NCBI GenBank assembly: GCA_023101885.1
Contig: JALPQD010000295.1
Coordinates: 1,086,501-1,150,500, forward strand
Length of the DNA stretch: 64,000 nt
Reading direction: 5' to 3'
From: Typhlomys cinereus
Taxonomy: Eukaryota; Chordata; Mammalia; Rodentia; Platacanthomyidae
Of this stretch, positions 1 to 11,872 are shown piece by piece (within the stretch, counting starts at the first letter, position 1; each line of letters opens with the position of its first letter). The translations under genes were made by a program, and so were the position numbers. The notes beneath the pieces were generated by a model. It worked only from the letters and a program-made list of their open reading frames with translations, was not told the origin of the DNA and ran no database searches.

Positions 1-570
1 TTGTTACCTTCTCTCCCGGGGCCTTGGTAGCTTCCATTCTTACTTGTTTGGAATATGCTTTTTCCAGGTAGTTTATGTAAGTGGAAATATATTTTCCCTT
101 CTGTTTGGCTTATTTTGTTTTTAAATAATGTAAGAAGTTGATGTTTGTAAGCTATCTTCATGGCAGGCTTGTAATTTAGAATCCAAAATGTTAATTTATT
201 TGAATGTTATATTTAGTCTTCTCTTTTTATAATGGAATTTATTTAAGTATGGAATACAAGTTTATCTTGTCTCATTTTTTGTATTGTTAAGGTTATATGA
301 CTAGTTCTGTAAGTCTCAGGAATGACTGAAATCTAGCCCAACTACATTAGACTGCTAGATATGGAGTTTACCTGTTTATGTGAATAGCAAATTAAAAAAA
401 CTACTGCATTTTAGAAGGAAATAGTGTCTTTCTAGAATACTCTAATCACATAAATCAGCATTTTACCTAGACTATTACTACTAATTATATCAACTTAAAA
501 ATCTTGTTCATTCTTTAAGTATGTTAATTTTAGTTACTTCCAAAGTATATGAGTTGAGAAGGGTGCAGTT

Positions 571-1219
571 CACAGTACCAAGGAATACTGTAGAAGCTGC
601 CGGGGGAGAGAAATAATCACATCCCCATCAATGGCATGAGATCCGTATGTTGCAATGTGAATCACCATGTCAACAGATGACCACCACTGTAATAATGGGG
701 TATCAAGGAGATAACCAACAGCTTTCTGATTGTATTCAAGACCCACTTGTTGGAAAGGTACACATCCCTTATACTGTAAATTATAATAAGAATCTATTTA
801 AAGGGGGGGATGAAAAAATCAATAGGGAAGACAGCCAATAAACTTACAGTTAGGAGACAGTATATCAAAGTGCTGTTTGGTAACTGTTATTATTATATAC
901 AAAGAATGGGCACTTTGGGTCTGAAGCTGAACTGGTGAAGGGAAATGCACATATAGTGGGGTGGCCTGAAGAGCGGTAACTTGATATACCACAGAGGCCT
1001 GAGCACCCACAGTAGACAAGTCAGAGTGAACCCCAGGGTCCATAGAAGCACAGGCAGAAGGGTGGGAAGGAGTAGGAGGGGGTGGGGTCTGGGATGATTA
1101 CCCTATATGCTTGTAAAAGTAGAAAAAAAAGTAAGGTAGAGAACTTACAGATCTCACGCCATTGATGGGGCTTTTGCTTATTTCTCTCCCCCAGCTTCTA
1201 CAGTATTCCTTTGTACTGT
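571..1219. repeat. Element bounded by ~70-bp imperfect inverted repeats
   Basis: The left arm 571-643 and the right arm 1150-1219 are near reverse complements. Both contain the segment AAGGAATACTGTAGAAGCTG, a GGGGGAGAGAAATAA block and CCCCATCAATGGC(A/G)TGAGATC. The ~500-bp interior is not self-complementary. Two short open frames inside have no resemblance I can name. It could be a non-autonomous DNA transposon, or two inverted copies of a rodent repeat; I cannot assign a family. Confidence 0.55.
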
Positions 1220-1714
1220 GTAAGCTAACCAGCAAGGAGAAATTCTACACACCAGTTCCAGTTCCATTTCTGTGATCCATTTGTGTTGCATTTTCAGTAA
1301 TATGGGCTTACTGATAGTTTTTGGAGAGTGATCAAGAGCGATGGCAAAAGATTATGTTCGGAGGCCTTTAAATCCCCTCTGACCAGTATTTTACCAGGAA
1401 GTGCCACATTCCTGTTACTTCCAGTATAATTTTGTCTCTGGTTTCTAATTGAATCAACTCAAGACTTCTTTTTCCTCCTGTTTTCTTCACTCTGTGCTCC
1501 TCTGCATAGGGACTGCCCATTCTTTCTACCTTATTTTTTGAGATTAGGACTTGATCCTTTGTTGTGCCACCTCCCCAGCCCTTTAAGAAACTTTTCAGAC
1601 AGTTGGTTTATTTGCACTGGTCTTAACCTCAGTGGTATTCTTCCTACCTTTAGCTTCCTGAGTATTAGGTTTTCAGTAATGAACCCCCATGATAGATAGT
1701 TACTGCTTTGTGTC

Positions 1715-1815
1715 TTTTGAGACAGGATCTTGAGTAAGGCTTTCTTGAACTCTCCATGTAACTGAAATTGACCTTAAACTTTTCCTGTCCACCTCTGGAG
1801 TTCCAGCATTTCAAG
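1715..1815 (-). repeat. Diverged B1-like remnant
   Basis: GAGACAGGATCTTGAG on the plus strand, followed by CTTGAACTCTCCATGTAACTG and CCTCTGGAGTTCCAGC, follows the order of an antisense 7SL-derived B1 element. It is old and diverged. Confidence 0.4.
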
Positions 1816-1918
1816 ATGGTATCCTCCATGCCCAAGGGAATCTTAGGTAGCAGGGACTTTGTGTAAACACTGCCAGCTAAACTAAAAAATACCTCATGGG
1901 TACTGTTTCTAGACTCTT

Positions 1919-1952
1919 CCAATTTTAGTATATGTGCTGCCGAAGCGAGCAC
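1919..1952 (-). pseudogene. U6 snRNA 5'-end retrocopy, 34 nt
   Basis: On the minus strand this reads as the first 34 nt of U6 snRNA, beginning GTGCTCGCTTCGGCAGCACA and stopping in the ACTAAAATTGG segment. It is flanked by a perfect 14-bp direct repeat, GTTTCTAGACTCTT, at 1905-1918 and 1954-1967, the mark of L1-type target-primed insertion. There is no poly(A) tail, so it is a tailless, 3'-truncated retro-insertion and not a U6 gene (no full body and no upstream PSE/TATA seen). Confidence 0.85.
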
Positions 1953-2187
1953 GGTTTCTAGACTCTTAACTGTGGTTTGATATCTGCTTTTGTTTGCTCT
2001 TTTCTAATCATTTTGTGATTGTATGTAGCTGATAAAAGTAATTATAAATTCTATATTGTGTCAACATTTCGATCAGATATGTTTTCATTGAAGATAGAAT
2101 TTAGATTTTATACATTGGATGATTAAATGAACCTAAGCAAAGTTTGTGCATGTTATTAGCATTTTTGTTTTTTAGATTAATAAATAT

Positions 2188-2440
2188 GGGCTGGAGAGAT
2201 GGCTCAGGGGTTATGACTCTGCCTCACAAGTAGAAGGTCCTGAGTTTGGATCTCAGACCTATGTAAAAAATGCCAGGTAGAAACTGTGGACACCTGCCTG
2301 CACTTCTGGCTCTGGTGGGCAGAGCTTGGGAAATCCCAGAGAAAAGCAAAAAAGAAGTAGAAGCAATCCAGGATGATTCCTGAAGTCATTCTTGGTCCTC
2401 CACACTTCTCTCTCTCTCACACACACAAATATATAAAGTT
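2188..2440 (+). mobile_element. Old B2-superfamily SINE
   Basis: Starts GGGCTGGAGAGATGGCTCAG with an internal box-B-like GAGTTTGGATCTC. The body parallels the young family (GCCAGGTAGAAACTGTGG, GGTGGGCAGAGCTTGGGAAT) and it ends in CT/CA repeats. It is diverged from the young copies. Confidence 0.75.
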
Positions 2441-5400
2441 TACAAAAACAAAGAGCATTATATATATATATTATATATATATGAAATATTCTGGTGACAT
2501 TAGCTTGTTTTATGACTAGCATTTTTAATATATTAAAAAATTACTTTTGCAACTTAATTGGTTCAGCTATTAAAATAAATTAGTCTATAGTATTCTCCAT
2601 TTTAAGTGTAAATGATAGCTGATATGTATGTGCATTCATGGCTTATTTCTTATAAAAAATCCAGATACACAGAAAAAAAATGTTAGGAAGTGATTTCTAA
2701 ATTTGTTTTATATAAACTTGAGGCAGTATTTTGGTACAAGCTTCTAAGTTTGATGGCTCTGAAGTAAAAATATTAAGACTTTTTCTTATGTGGTTAGAAT
2801 TCGATCGAGAAATAGAACCCCCTTATTCTGTCATTTCTTTTTTGAACATTTTAATAAAAGGAAGGTTCTTAAATAGCTTTTCTGCTACCATGTCATGGGT
2901 TATTCTAGAGTGCAAAGGCTTGATATAACAAATAGTTACTGTCATTATTGCCTAGATCAGGAACTAGGAACTACTACATAATTGAGTTCTCTACTTCAAG
3001 GTTTCTCTCAGACTTCTTAGTCACCATATAATGGTTTGTCTGAAGAACACTTCATCTCCAAATTCACTTACCTTGATAAAAGGACCCAAAAGGGTTTCAG
3101 TTCTTGGATAACTGTGGTTCTTTTCCATGTTGTGTATATGGATTATTTTGTGGAAGCATTTGATCTGAGATGGCAATAGAAAAAATGCCAGCAAAATAGA
3201 AGTCACTGTCTTGTAGCGTCACCATGGAAGTGTGACTTCTTAACATTTCTACTTTTTTTTTTTTTTCTTTTTTTTTTTTTTGTGGTGTATATGTGAGAGG
3301 GGTGGAAGGAGAGAGAAATAAGACACAAATACCAGATGAAGTGTGCAGAGACGTGTGTACAAGAGGCAAGGATCATAAAGCCAAGTCAGAAGTTGTCTAT
3401 TGCCTTGTTTTTTACCTTAGTTACACAAATTGATTAATGAGATTGAATTTATTTATAGATCTTTTTTTAAAGTTTTTTTTTTGTGTGTGTGATAATAGGT
3501 AAATTCTTTATAATATTTAGCAGGAATACTGCCTTTCTGTTTCTCAGTTCTATAACTAGGATTTTGGGTTCTCTCCCTCATTCCTTTCACATGACAGTAG
3601 TGAAAGTCGTCATTGTATTTTATGCTCTTGCATAAATACATTAAAAGCTTGGAATGTATGTTGTTTTTTATGCAGAATCATTGAATTTCTCATTGTTGCA
3701 GTCAGGGAGAAGAGTAATATGATGGAGAAATCCATGAAGTGTGAGCTCAGGCTCACAACTTCTAATTCTGGGAAGTTCTTGGGAATGTAGATTGGTTTTG
3801 GTCCCACCTTCAACATTTAGAGTCAAAAATTGTAGAAGGCCCAGCAGCTGATTAACTACAGCTGATTCTGCTGCTGGTTCAGGTTTCAGTACCACTGATT
3901 GGTTCAGTTTTTTAGATCATGAATATTAATTTTCCAGGTGTTTGAATATTACTTAACCTAAGGTTTTGGCTTACTACTGTTAGGGAAGACTTTCTAGTCA
4001 TTTTACGAATAAAGAACAGAGAAAAGGAGCACAGTCCTTGCTCTGCGTGTTTTAAGTCCATTGTGTTGTGCTAATGTTGAAAGAAAGGATTTTTGAGATG
4101 GATTTTTTCTGTCCTGTACAAGATTTGTTGACAAATGTCAAATGCTAGAGTTTTTTTTTTTTTTAATGAAAATGAAATTTCGTTAGCTTTATATTGTGTC
4201 ACAAATTAAACTTCTGTAGTTTTTTGCAAATGTGTTTGTTAGGTGTCGAAGAACTGGCTGTACAATGTTTCATCAACCTTATCTTTTTTCATAGACATAT
4301 TAATATTTATACTGAAATAAAATCTTAGGTGAAATAGAGGCTTCATTAGAAGAGCTCTTTCTAATTTCCATGCAAACTTTGTAATATATAAATGTTGATT
4401 GCAACATATACTTTTCCTTTGTGTTCTTTAGCTCCAGTTCATTTTTAAGTCTGTCCTGTAATACTACTACTAATAAAATTAAGATAGAAGGTAAATTGTA
4501 TCTTCAATTTAATTCAGAGAATTCAACTTAAGTGTTTTTGAGGACTAAATTTTGAAGGGACCAACTAATAATTTTGTAGGCCTTTTTTTTTTCTTTGAGT
4601 TCACATTTTGTTGGGGCCACATATTGTTGAGGCATAGGAATCATGCCTGAAGTGGCTTGTGGCACTCCCATAATCGTTTTGGTAAATTTACTAGAATTAT
4701 ACTGTTACAGAGTGGATGACTGATTTTGATATAGTCTTAAGCCAGAGAAAATGTGCATGTACCTAAATGTGAATATGAAGTCAAATAGTGAAGTTCAGTG
4801 GTGTTTAAAAAACTTTTACTATTGTAAAAAATATTAATAGTAGATATTATAAGCATTTAATGCTCTCCCTTAACTTACTTATCAGCTGGGACTCTTGGTT
4901 GGTAATGTCTGCTAGATTCTTAAAATCCAGTTATTTAGGAAGTAGTAGAAAAACCTCAGAATAGATGAAAATGCCCAGTATCTGGGGGTTAATTTGGTGG
5001 ATTCTGAGAGTGTGCATGGCTTGGGAAGCATGATCACTGTTGGCGTATCTCTTTTTTTTTAAGCTTATGGGTTTTATAACTTGGTGTTTTATTTTGTTTC
5101 ACTTCATGGGGTAGATCAAGTACATCATTCTATATATTTTTAAAGCTATATGCTATTTTAAAATCTTTCCTGTAAACTTTGCTTTGATAAAATGCGTATG
5201 TCAGAATATTTTAATTAAAACTATTAGCAGCTTTCTGTCACCATGACAACATTTGAAAGTGATTGTGTTTTTGCATGCATTTAGTTAGTAAATGAATTTT
5301 TCTGCTGCTTTGAGTTAATTTTGATATTTTAAAATAAACCACTCAAACAATTGAATTTATAATTATAAAATTTCATAAAGTTGTTTTTCCCTATTACAGA

Positions 5401-5661
5401 AAGTATTGTTTTTCTTTAACAAAAAGAATTATTTGCATGCATCATAAATTGCCTTTAATGTATCTCTTAAGTTTAAAAGCAAGAATTAATTTTTATATTA
5501 CTACTTTATAGGGATATTTGACCACTGTAAACTGGAGTGTATATATGTAGTTTATTTTTATCCATCTGTAATATTTATAAATAATGAGTGAAAGACACGC
5601 AAGTTGCTATTTGTTGACAACTGTAGAGTAAATAATCTACATTTGTGTTAATGTGCCTTAG

Positions 5662-5698
<37 letters not shown>

Positions 5699-5699
5699 A
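5662..5699. repeat. (GT)n(GA)n microsatellite
   Basis: About 15 nt of GT followed by about 22 nt of GA. Confidence 0.9.
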
Positions 5700-6255
5700 G
5701 GGAGGGAGAAGGATAGAGAATACACAAGCAAAGTTTTCTATACCCCCTTTCTCTATGTCTGCAAGCCAAGGAAAATACTGAATATTAACCTCCTTTTGGC
5801 AAAATAATCTTAGCACTTGATGACTCACATCATCCTTTACAAAAGTGTGTGATGCTCATAATCTTTACTTCGCTAAAGAGCCACAGATGAGTTTTCTCAT
5901 GAGCATGTTAAGATGACAAAATCAGATTTCGATGGTGAAATTGAGTTAGCTCTGTAATGTTATGGAGCGATACTTGTGTATGCACAAGTGTGCTTTTTAA
6001 GTGATGTCTAATTTTCTTTGTGATTATGACTAGTGGGGAAAATCTTGTTCTGAAGTTTAGTAGGCTGGTTTTTCATCAGGAAAGTTGGATGCTGTATTCG
6101 AATTGTTGGTCTTCAAGAAAACAGCGCTTCTCTTGAGTGTTACGCAGGATAACGAGGCAAGGGGTTTTATTCAAAGTTTGTTTTGGTGATGGCATAAAAG
6201 CATAACAGGTTCTGAAATCCAGTTACTATATTAAATTTCATCACTTGTTTTTTAG

Positions 6256-6282
6256 GTATTCCAATAACTGTACCACCTCCAG
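6256..6282 (+). CDS. FIP1L1: FIP1L1 coding exon (27-nt microexon)
   Basis: This exon lies between a TTTTTTAG acceptor and a GTAAAAC donor. It supplies two bases of a glycine codon, then ATT CCA ATA ACT GTA CCA CCT CCA, then the first base of the next glycine, giving (G)IPITVPPP(G). The same phase at both ends means that skipping it would remove nine residues without a frameshift. It lies in the proline-rich region. The product is recognised from mammalian FIP1L1, and the boundaries are exact by phase with the next exon. Confidence 0.9.
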
Positions 6283-8272
6283 GTAAAACTTTTTTCATGT
6301 TTTCTCCATCATTGTTAATGAACATGAAATTTCAAGCTTCTAGTTACAGGAGGGACAGTGTTGATGCAGTTAGAATGTGAAGTAGCCTTGGGGCGCCAAG
6401 GTCCTATTTTCAGCTCTGCCTTTGCTTCATTCACCTTTAAGATATTGTTTTCTTGCACTTGTCTTACCCATTTCTGTAGAAATAGACATTCAGAGAAAAT
6501 TCTCACCTTACCAATTTGTGAAGAAAATAATATGAATATAAAATAAAATCATTGTTTTGAAAAAAAGCTTTTTTGATGATTTTTTTTTCTTGTATGATGA
6601 AGTGGCTTAACAAGAAAAAAGAAAAATAATTATCTTGACCTAATCATGGCTTCTATTTTTTTTTTAATTCTGTCATATTTCATTGGCATTAGAAAAAGTG
6701 TTGTAAACCACACAGCATTAGTAGATGACTTGGTAACTGGTCTGGTGGTTGTTCTTAGAGTGATGATTCATTGTACATTGTTGTGGTAGTGTGATAAATA
6801 GGAATATATCTGTGGCCTAGTGTTGTTTCTTAGTATTTTGTATTTGCTGTTTTACTATTTAGTCATTTCTTTCTACCGTGTCATAGTAAACCCAGTAGGC
6901 AGTGTCTCTACTTCCTGAATTCATTGTGAAAGGAGATTGAAATCAATGTTTGGGAGGATGGATCTAAATTTAAAATAACATAGATAAGTAGAAATAGTGA
7001 AGTTTATATTGTACAACATTGTAACATATTTAAGTGGGAGTAGAGCCACGAATTATGTGTGTGTGTGGCTTAAAAAGACTTAACCAGGAAAAGCCAAAGG
7101 AATTGTTTTTTAGTAGTTTTGAAAGCAGTGTGGCTGTGAGGCTGTCTAATGTAGAATGTGGACTACCATAGTAATTGCTAAACCTGTGCTTGTGTTGATG
7201 TTTAATAGAGGGGTTGTGTGCTACAATGAAATGCAGCGATGAGCAGATTCAACTTGAAATAGTTTGAAGCAGGACTAAAAATGTATTTCAATGGATCTTT
7301 GAGAAGGCTGTTTTACATAAAAACTGAAAAAAAAGGCTTAGCGGATGAGTTTTCCAATATGCTTCCTTAAGATAGTAGGGTATGATAGCACAGTACTTGT
7401 CGGTATCAAAACACGGGAATCGAGGGTGAGGGATTTAAACGAACTTCACTTCATCTCCTAATAGGATTGTTAGAATCTAGCAAAACAGGTCTTGTAAGTT
7501 GTGGAATCTTTAAAGTCTGGTTGTGATGTAATGTTGCTTCTCTGTATTTGCAAGTGCAGAGTAGATTGACTGTTTAGATCGCCCTTTGCCATATTATTCT
7601 GTAATACATCATTTAGGTGTTACAAATTCCTGAGAATGCCGCCCTCATGATACAAAGGTGCACATTCTTTTCCTGCAGTCTAATCCGAAAGCTCCATCAT
7701 GTCCTTTCTTGTAAAGAAGTTTGTTGGGGTTGTGCTATTTAAAACGTTTTATGGAGGATGCTGTAGCTTTGAATAGTTACATTTACTGGTTAGATTCTAT
7801 ATAAATTATATACTTTAAGGAAATTTCTATAAATATTAAATTCAGAATATATTTTTGAAAGAGGTAAATACTATTTTATTTATATATATATACTAAATAT
7901 ACTTATATATACTAAAATATTTCATGTATAGTATATCTGGTGGGAATACTACTGTTTTTATATGAAAAGGTAAGGCACTGAGACGGACTTTATTATCTCA
8001 CAAAATGGGCTGTGTGTGGTGCTGAAAATAAGACCGGGTGTCCTGACAGCTTGTGCTTTGTGTGCTAGACCAGACTGTTCGTTTTAAGTTTTTATTGCTT
8101 TATAAGAACTGTTTAAAAGTTTCAACTCCATTTTTTTTCTGTCCATTTTGATTTTGATGTAGAGAAGCACGTTTATGTTCCCAGAGAAATGTAGTGATAC
8201 TCAGCAACTTTGTTTCACTGTTGACAATAAATGTACATCCTGTTAACTTCATCTTATAATTGAATGTTTCAG
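6283..8272 (+). other. FIP1L1: FIP1L1 intron
   Basis: Nothing beyond AT-rich sequence and short homopolymer or AT runs (for example 6657-6665 and 7880-7925). Confidence 0.75.
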
Positions 8273-8327
8273 GTTTCCCTCCTCCACCAGGCGCTCCACC
8301 TCCATCTCTTATACCAACAATAGAAAG
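8273..8327 (+). CDS. FIP1L1: FIP1L1 coding exon, proline-rich
   Basis: The 55-nt exon has acceptor TGTTTCAG and donor GTAAAT. It encodes FPPPPGAPPPSLIPTIE and ends two bases into a serine codon (AG|C). The polyproline run is the usual FIP1L1 proline-rich domain, which is likely flexible and partner-binding. Confidence 0.93.
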
Positions 8328-9699
8328 GTAAATCTGTATGGATACTCTGAACTGTTAATTATCAATAGCCTTTGACAAAAGAATCACCTATGTGCATCTT
8401 TGTTAATGTTTTCAAAGGTTTACTTTCATAATCATTGCACCTATTAATTCATAAAGCTAGTTTGTATTAATTAACTTTTATGTAAGATATTAGATCTGTA
8501 CATAACTTGACATCAAAATAGGACAGAGACTGTAACATGGCAATATTTTGAAATCTTGCTTTGGTTTATGATATACTGATTAAAGAAATGTCTAGTCCCT
8601 TTTAGGTTAAGTAAAACTAGAATTTAGGAATAATATGTTTTCTCTTTTGGAACTGGATAAGAACAACTGTTATTATACATTAGTTTAAAAACAAAAGATG
8701 ATGATCTCTGCTCTCCTGCTGTAAATTCAGCTTCCACATATCAGGGTTTGATTCAATCTATAAGCCAGTAGTCTTTATTTATTTTTTTTAATTAAGATTT
8801 TTCCTTTTATACAACAAAAAAATCTTATGAATTTATAATTTGTTTGTTAGAATGCTAATTGAAGAATAGCATTAAGTGGCAATATTTTGTTTAACTTAGT
8901 TAGAGTCTGGCATCACAATGTTGTGGGGTAAGGTTCTTAATTTCTTTACTTTATTTCACTTTCTTTACCAGAAATTGACATAGTTATGAGGACTAAAACA
9001 TAATATCACAAGGCACCAGTATAATTCTTGGCAGGTAGAAATCACTAATGAATGGGAAATCAGAGTATCAAATACTCTTATAAAAACAGTCTATTTTTGA
9101 AAAATATTCAAATTACAGAATTTGAAGGAAAATCGTGAGAACTTTACATCAATAGTGTCAACTCATTCATGTAGTTTTCAAAGAAAATAATACACAGAAA
9201 TAAGGATTTGGTTTTATTAAGTCCTTGATAAACATACTTATTTCTCACTTTGTTATTACCATCAATGAGACTGAAATTGAGTTAATGAGTTACAACCTTT
9301 AAATGCATTCTGTTAGCCTCATTATTTCTATGTTATCTCCCTGTGAGTTAAGCTCTAATTGACTGCAGGATTCCTACTGAATAGTACTACTGAGTTAGAG
9401 TCACACTTAATAGTTTTGAGGTTCAAAAGTCTTGTTTTCATATTAAAAAGTAAATGGAAATTGAATAGAAGTTATAATTTTGCTGGGTACAGGTTGGAAT
9501 GCCTATACTCCCAATCACTTGGAAGGCTGAGAGATGGCAGGATCTCTTGAGCCCATGAATTTGTGCCCTGGGCAATGTGGCAAGGTCCTATCACAAAGTA
9601 AAAAAGTTAAAATTTTTTGTTGCTGTTTTTTCATTTGTAACTTAAAAATTAAATATTTACTTTTCAAAAGACACAAACATCTCTTTCTTTCCTCAACAG
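8328..9699 (+). other. FIP1L1: FIP1L1 intron
   Basis: AT-rich. One B1/Alu-like monomer remnant lies at about 9480-9605, close to the next acceptor. No other feature seen. Confidence 0.75.
9480..9605 (+). mobile_element. B1/Alu-like SINE monomer remnant
   Basis: GCTGGGTACAGGTTGGAATG, CTTGGAAGGCTGAGAGATGG and TTGAGCCCATGAATT occur in 7SL-derived order, ending in TATCACAAAGTAAAAAAG. Diverged. Confidence 0.6.
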
Positions 9700-9755
9700 C
9701 GGACACTCCTCTGGTTATGATAGTCGTTCTGCACGTGCATTTCCATATGGCAATG
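9700..9755 (+). CDS. FIP1L1: FIP1L1 coding exon (GHSSGYDSRSARAFPYGN)
   Basis: The 56-nt exon has acceptor CTCAACAG and donor GTAAGT. It completes the split serine codon, encodes GHSSGYDSRSARAFPYGN, and ends with the first base of a valine codon. Neither this exon (56 nt) nor the preceding one (55 nt) is a multiple of three, but together they are 111 nt, so joint skipping would keep the frame. Confidence 0.93.
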
Positions 9756-9929
9756 GTAAGTTGCTAGCTACTAAGATTTAGTTTTAATCATTACCTAAAT
9801 ATCTCTAAAGCTATAAAAGCCTGTTTCCATGGGGTAAAATGACATCTTTACTGAGTAATGAAAATATTAATTGAAAGAATATGTGGGTCTGTGCAGATAT
9901 TTGTCATATTACTCAAGAATAAATTTCAT

Positions 9930-10136
9930 GGGCTGGAGAGGTGGCTCAGGGGTTAAGCCTCCGCCTTGCAGGCGGAAGGTCCTGAGTTCGGATCCCAGAT
10001 CCCACGTATAGACGCCAGGCGGAAGCGGGGGCGGCCTGCGCTTCTGGTCCTGGTGGGGCGGAGCCTGTGAATCCCGGGACAGAAGGAGGTGGAGGTGGTC
10101 CATGGTGGTTCACGAATTCGTCCGTGGTTCTATACA

Positions 10137-10189
<53 letters not shown>

Positions 10190-10237
10190 TGCGCACAGTT
10201 GAATAAATAATAATAATAATAAAAAAATTAAAAAAAA
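9930..10237 (+). mobile_element. Young B2-type SINE, short subfamily, copy 1
   Basis: It begins GGGCTGGAGAGGTGGCTCAG. RNA polymerase III box-B-like GAGTTCGGATCCC lies in the tRNA-like head. The 3' part is (CA)n then GAATAAATAATAATAAT. It is flanked by a perfect 15-bp duplication AAGAATAAATTTCAT at 9915-9929 and 10238-10252. It lacks the 7-nt GTAAACA segment present in copies 2-5. Confidence 0.93.
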
Positions 10238-10814
10238 AAGAATAAATTTCATTCATTTATCGTCTTCAGATATTTGTAGTTTAGCTTCTCCCAAAGTGAT
10301 CTAGAATTTACCACAGTTTCCATTGTCCACATGAATAGTAACATTCAGCTAACCTTGTTTTTTCTGAACTTTACTGAACTAATTTTTTGCCAAATCATTT
10401 GTAGGTCCTTCTTTGTTTACAATAAATGTATCCATTTCGAGGGTTTCTGGGACCTCTGTATTCATTAATTTAGTTTTAAAAATTGTACTGGCACTAATTT
10501 TCATGGATATAATGAGATATAGTGGTTGCTCTTACCACATTTATAGGCCAGTATAGATTAAATATTTAACCAAGTGTTAAAAGGCATAAGAAGGTGCCAT
10601 GGGTATTCAGTGAAGTAGTCTCCTGGTTCATAAAATGGAACAGTATATGACAGCTTGGACATTGTTAAAAGACATAAGGATAAGATTACAACAGACCTTT
10701 AGTTTTTGAAAAATCCTAGTAGCATTTGCTAAGCACAGTAAGTGCTATAAAGCCCGGTATGCCTGGAGAGCCATGTTACGGAGTTTAAATGTTCAGCAGC
10801 ATTTTTTTATTATT

Positions 10815-11094
10815 ATTTTTTTTTTATTATTTATTCAATTGTGCGTGTATGTATGTGTGCACGCGTGTATGTATGTGTGTGTGTAGAACCATGGACGAAT
10901 TCGGGAACCACCATGGACGCCTCCACCTTCTTGTTTACTCTGCCCCCAGATTCACAGGCTCCGTCCTACCAGGACCAGAAACGCAGGCCGCCCCCACTTC
11001 CGCCTGGTGTCTATACGTGGGGTCTAGGATCCGAACTCAGGACCTTCTGCCAGCAAGGCAGAGGCTTAACCCCTGAGCCACCTCTCCAGTCCCC
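10815..11094 (-). mobile_element. Young B2-type SINE, long subfamily, copy 2
   Basis: Reverse orientation: T/A-rich tail, GT repeat, body, and the GGACTGGAGAGGTGGCTCAG head at its right end. Flanked by CATTTTTTTATTATT at about 10800-10814 and 11094-11108. Open frames of ~95 residues inside are SINE sequence, not genes. Confidence 0.88.
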
Positions 11095-11855
11095 ATTTTT
11101 TTATTATTTTTTATCCCATTAATTTTGTGCTGACTCTTGAAATTCTTAATTTACATTAGAAAAAGCTGCATCCTGCCTATTTATTGTGAGGAAATTAGCT
11201 TACATGTGTGTTGAAAGTTTGGGATAGTAGTTACGCCATCTTGGACTTGGGAGAACAACAGAAGCTGAATATGAGGTGGAAATAATTTTCCTTTGTACAC
11301 AATGCTTAGTTGGATCTCTCCCTCCCCTCCCCCTCAAAAAAAGATTAAACAAGAATTCACAGATTAATAAGAGAGAAGCATGGTATTAACATACAGCCCT
11401 CATGTGGCATGGAATATAGAGGAAATGAGAAGTGCCCAGAAGTGCTTTAGAAAAGTCTATCTTATATGGCACCTTCAACAAAGAACAATCCATTTTTAGA
11501 GCCAAAGCAGCGTGATTCTAATAGCTCTAAATAACCATCAGTAACCACTTCCATCGCTCAGAGAACACCTTTGAAAAGGGAATACAAAGAAAAGGTAGTG
11601 TCAACATTTGTCATGCATGTGGGGAGTGCCTCATGGGATTCCACCCTTCTCTGAGATAGTTAATGGTTGTTGCGAAAGGCCAAGCATTTTCTTCTATATT
11701 ATAACTACTGGTAAGTTGACCATGTTTCTATAACTAACCTTAATTAAACTTATGTGTTCACAGAATTGATCAAGTCTCTGGAATATAATTCTAGAAAACA
11801 TTTGACCCGAATTTATAAGGGTCTGGGTTTATGCCCCATTAGTCCACCCATAAAT

Positions 11856-11872
11856 TGGATGGATGGATGGAT
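11856..11872. repeat. Short (TGGA)n microsatellite
   Basis: Four uninterrupted units of GGAT/TGGA within FIP1L1 intron sequence. Confidence 0.75.

Larger units (their letters stand above)
1..6255 (+). other. FIP1L1: FIP1L1 intron (left end not in window)
   Basis: No exon was recognised by eye. The intron holds the inverted-repeat-bounded element (571-1219), an antisense B1 remnant (about 1715-1815), a U6 snRNA fragment (1919-1952), an old B2-like SINE (2188-2440), an AT dinucleotide patch (2460-2482), T-rich tracts (3250-3280, 3464-3482) and a GT/GA microsatellite (5662-5699). The rest is AT-rich unique-looking sequence. Confidence 0.7.

Noticed and set aside
1919..1952. Possible functional U6 snRNA gene
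   Set aside because: Only the first 34 nt are present, flanked by a target-site duplication, with no upstream PSE or TATA element seen.
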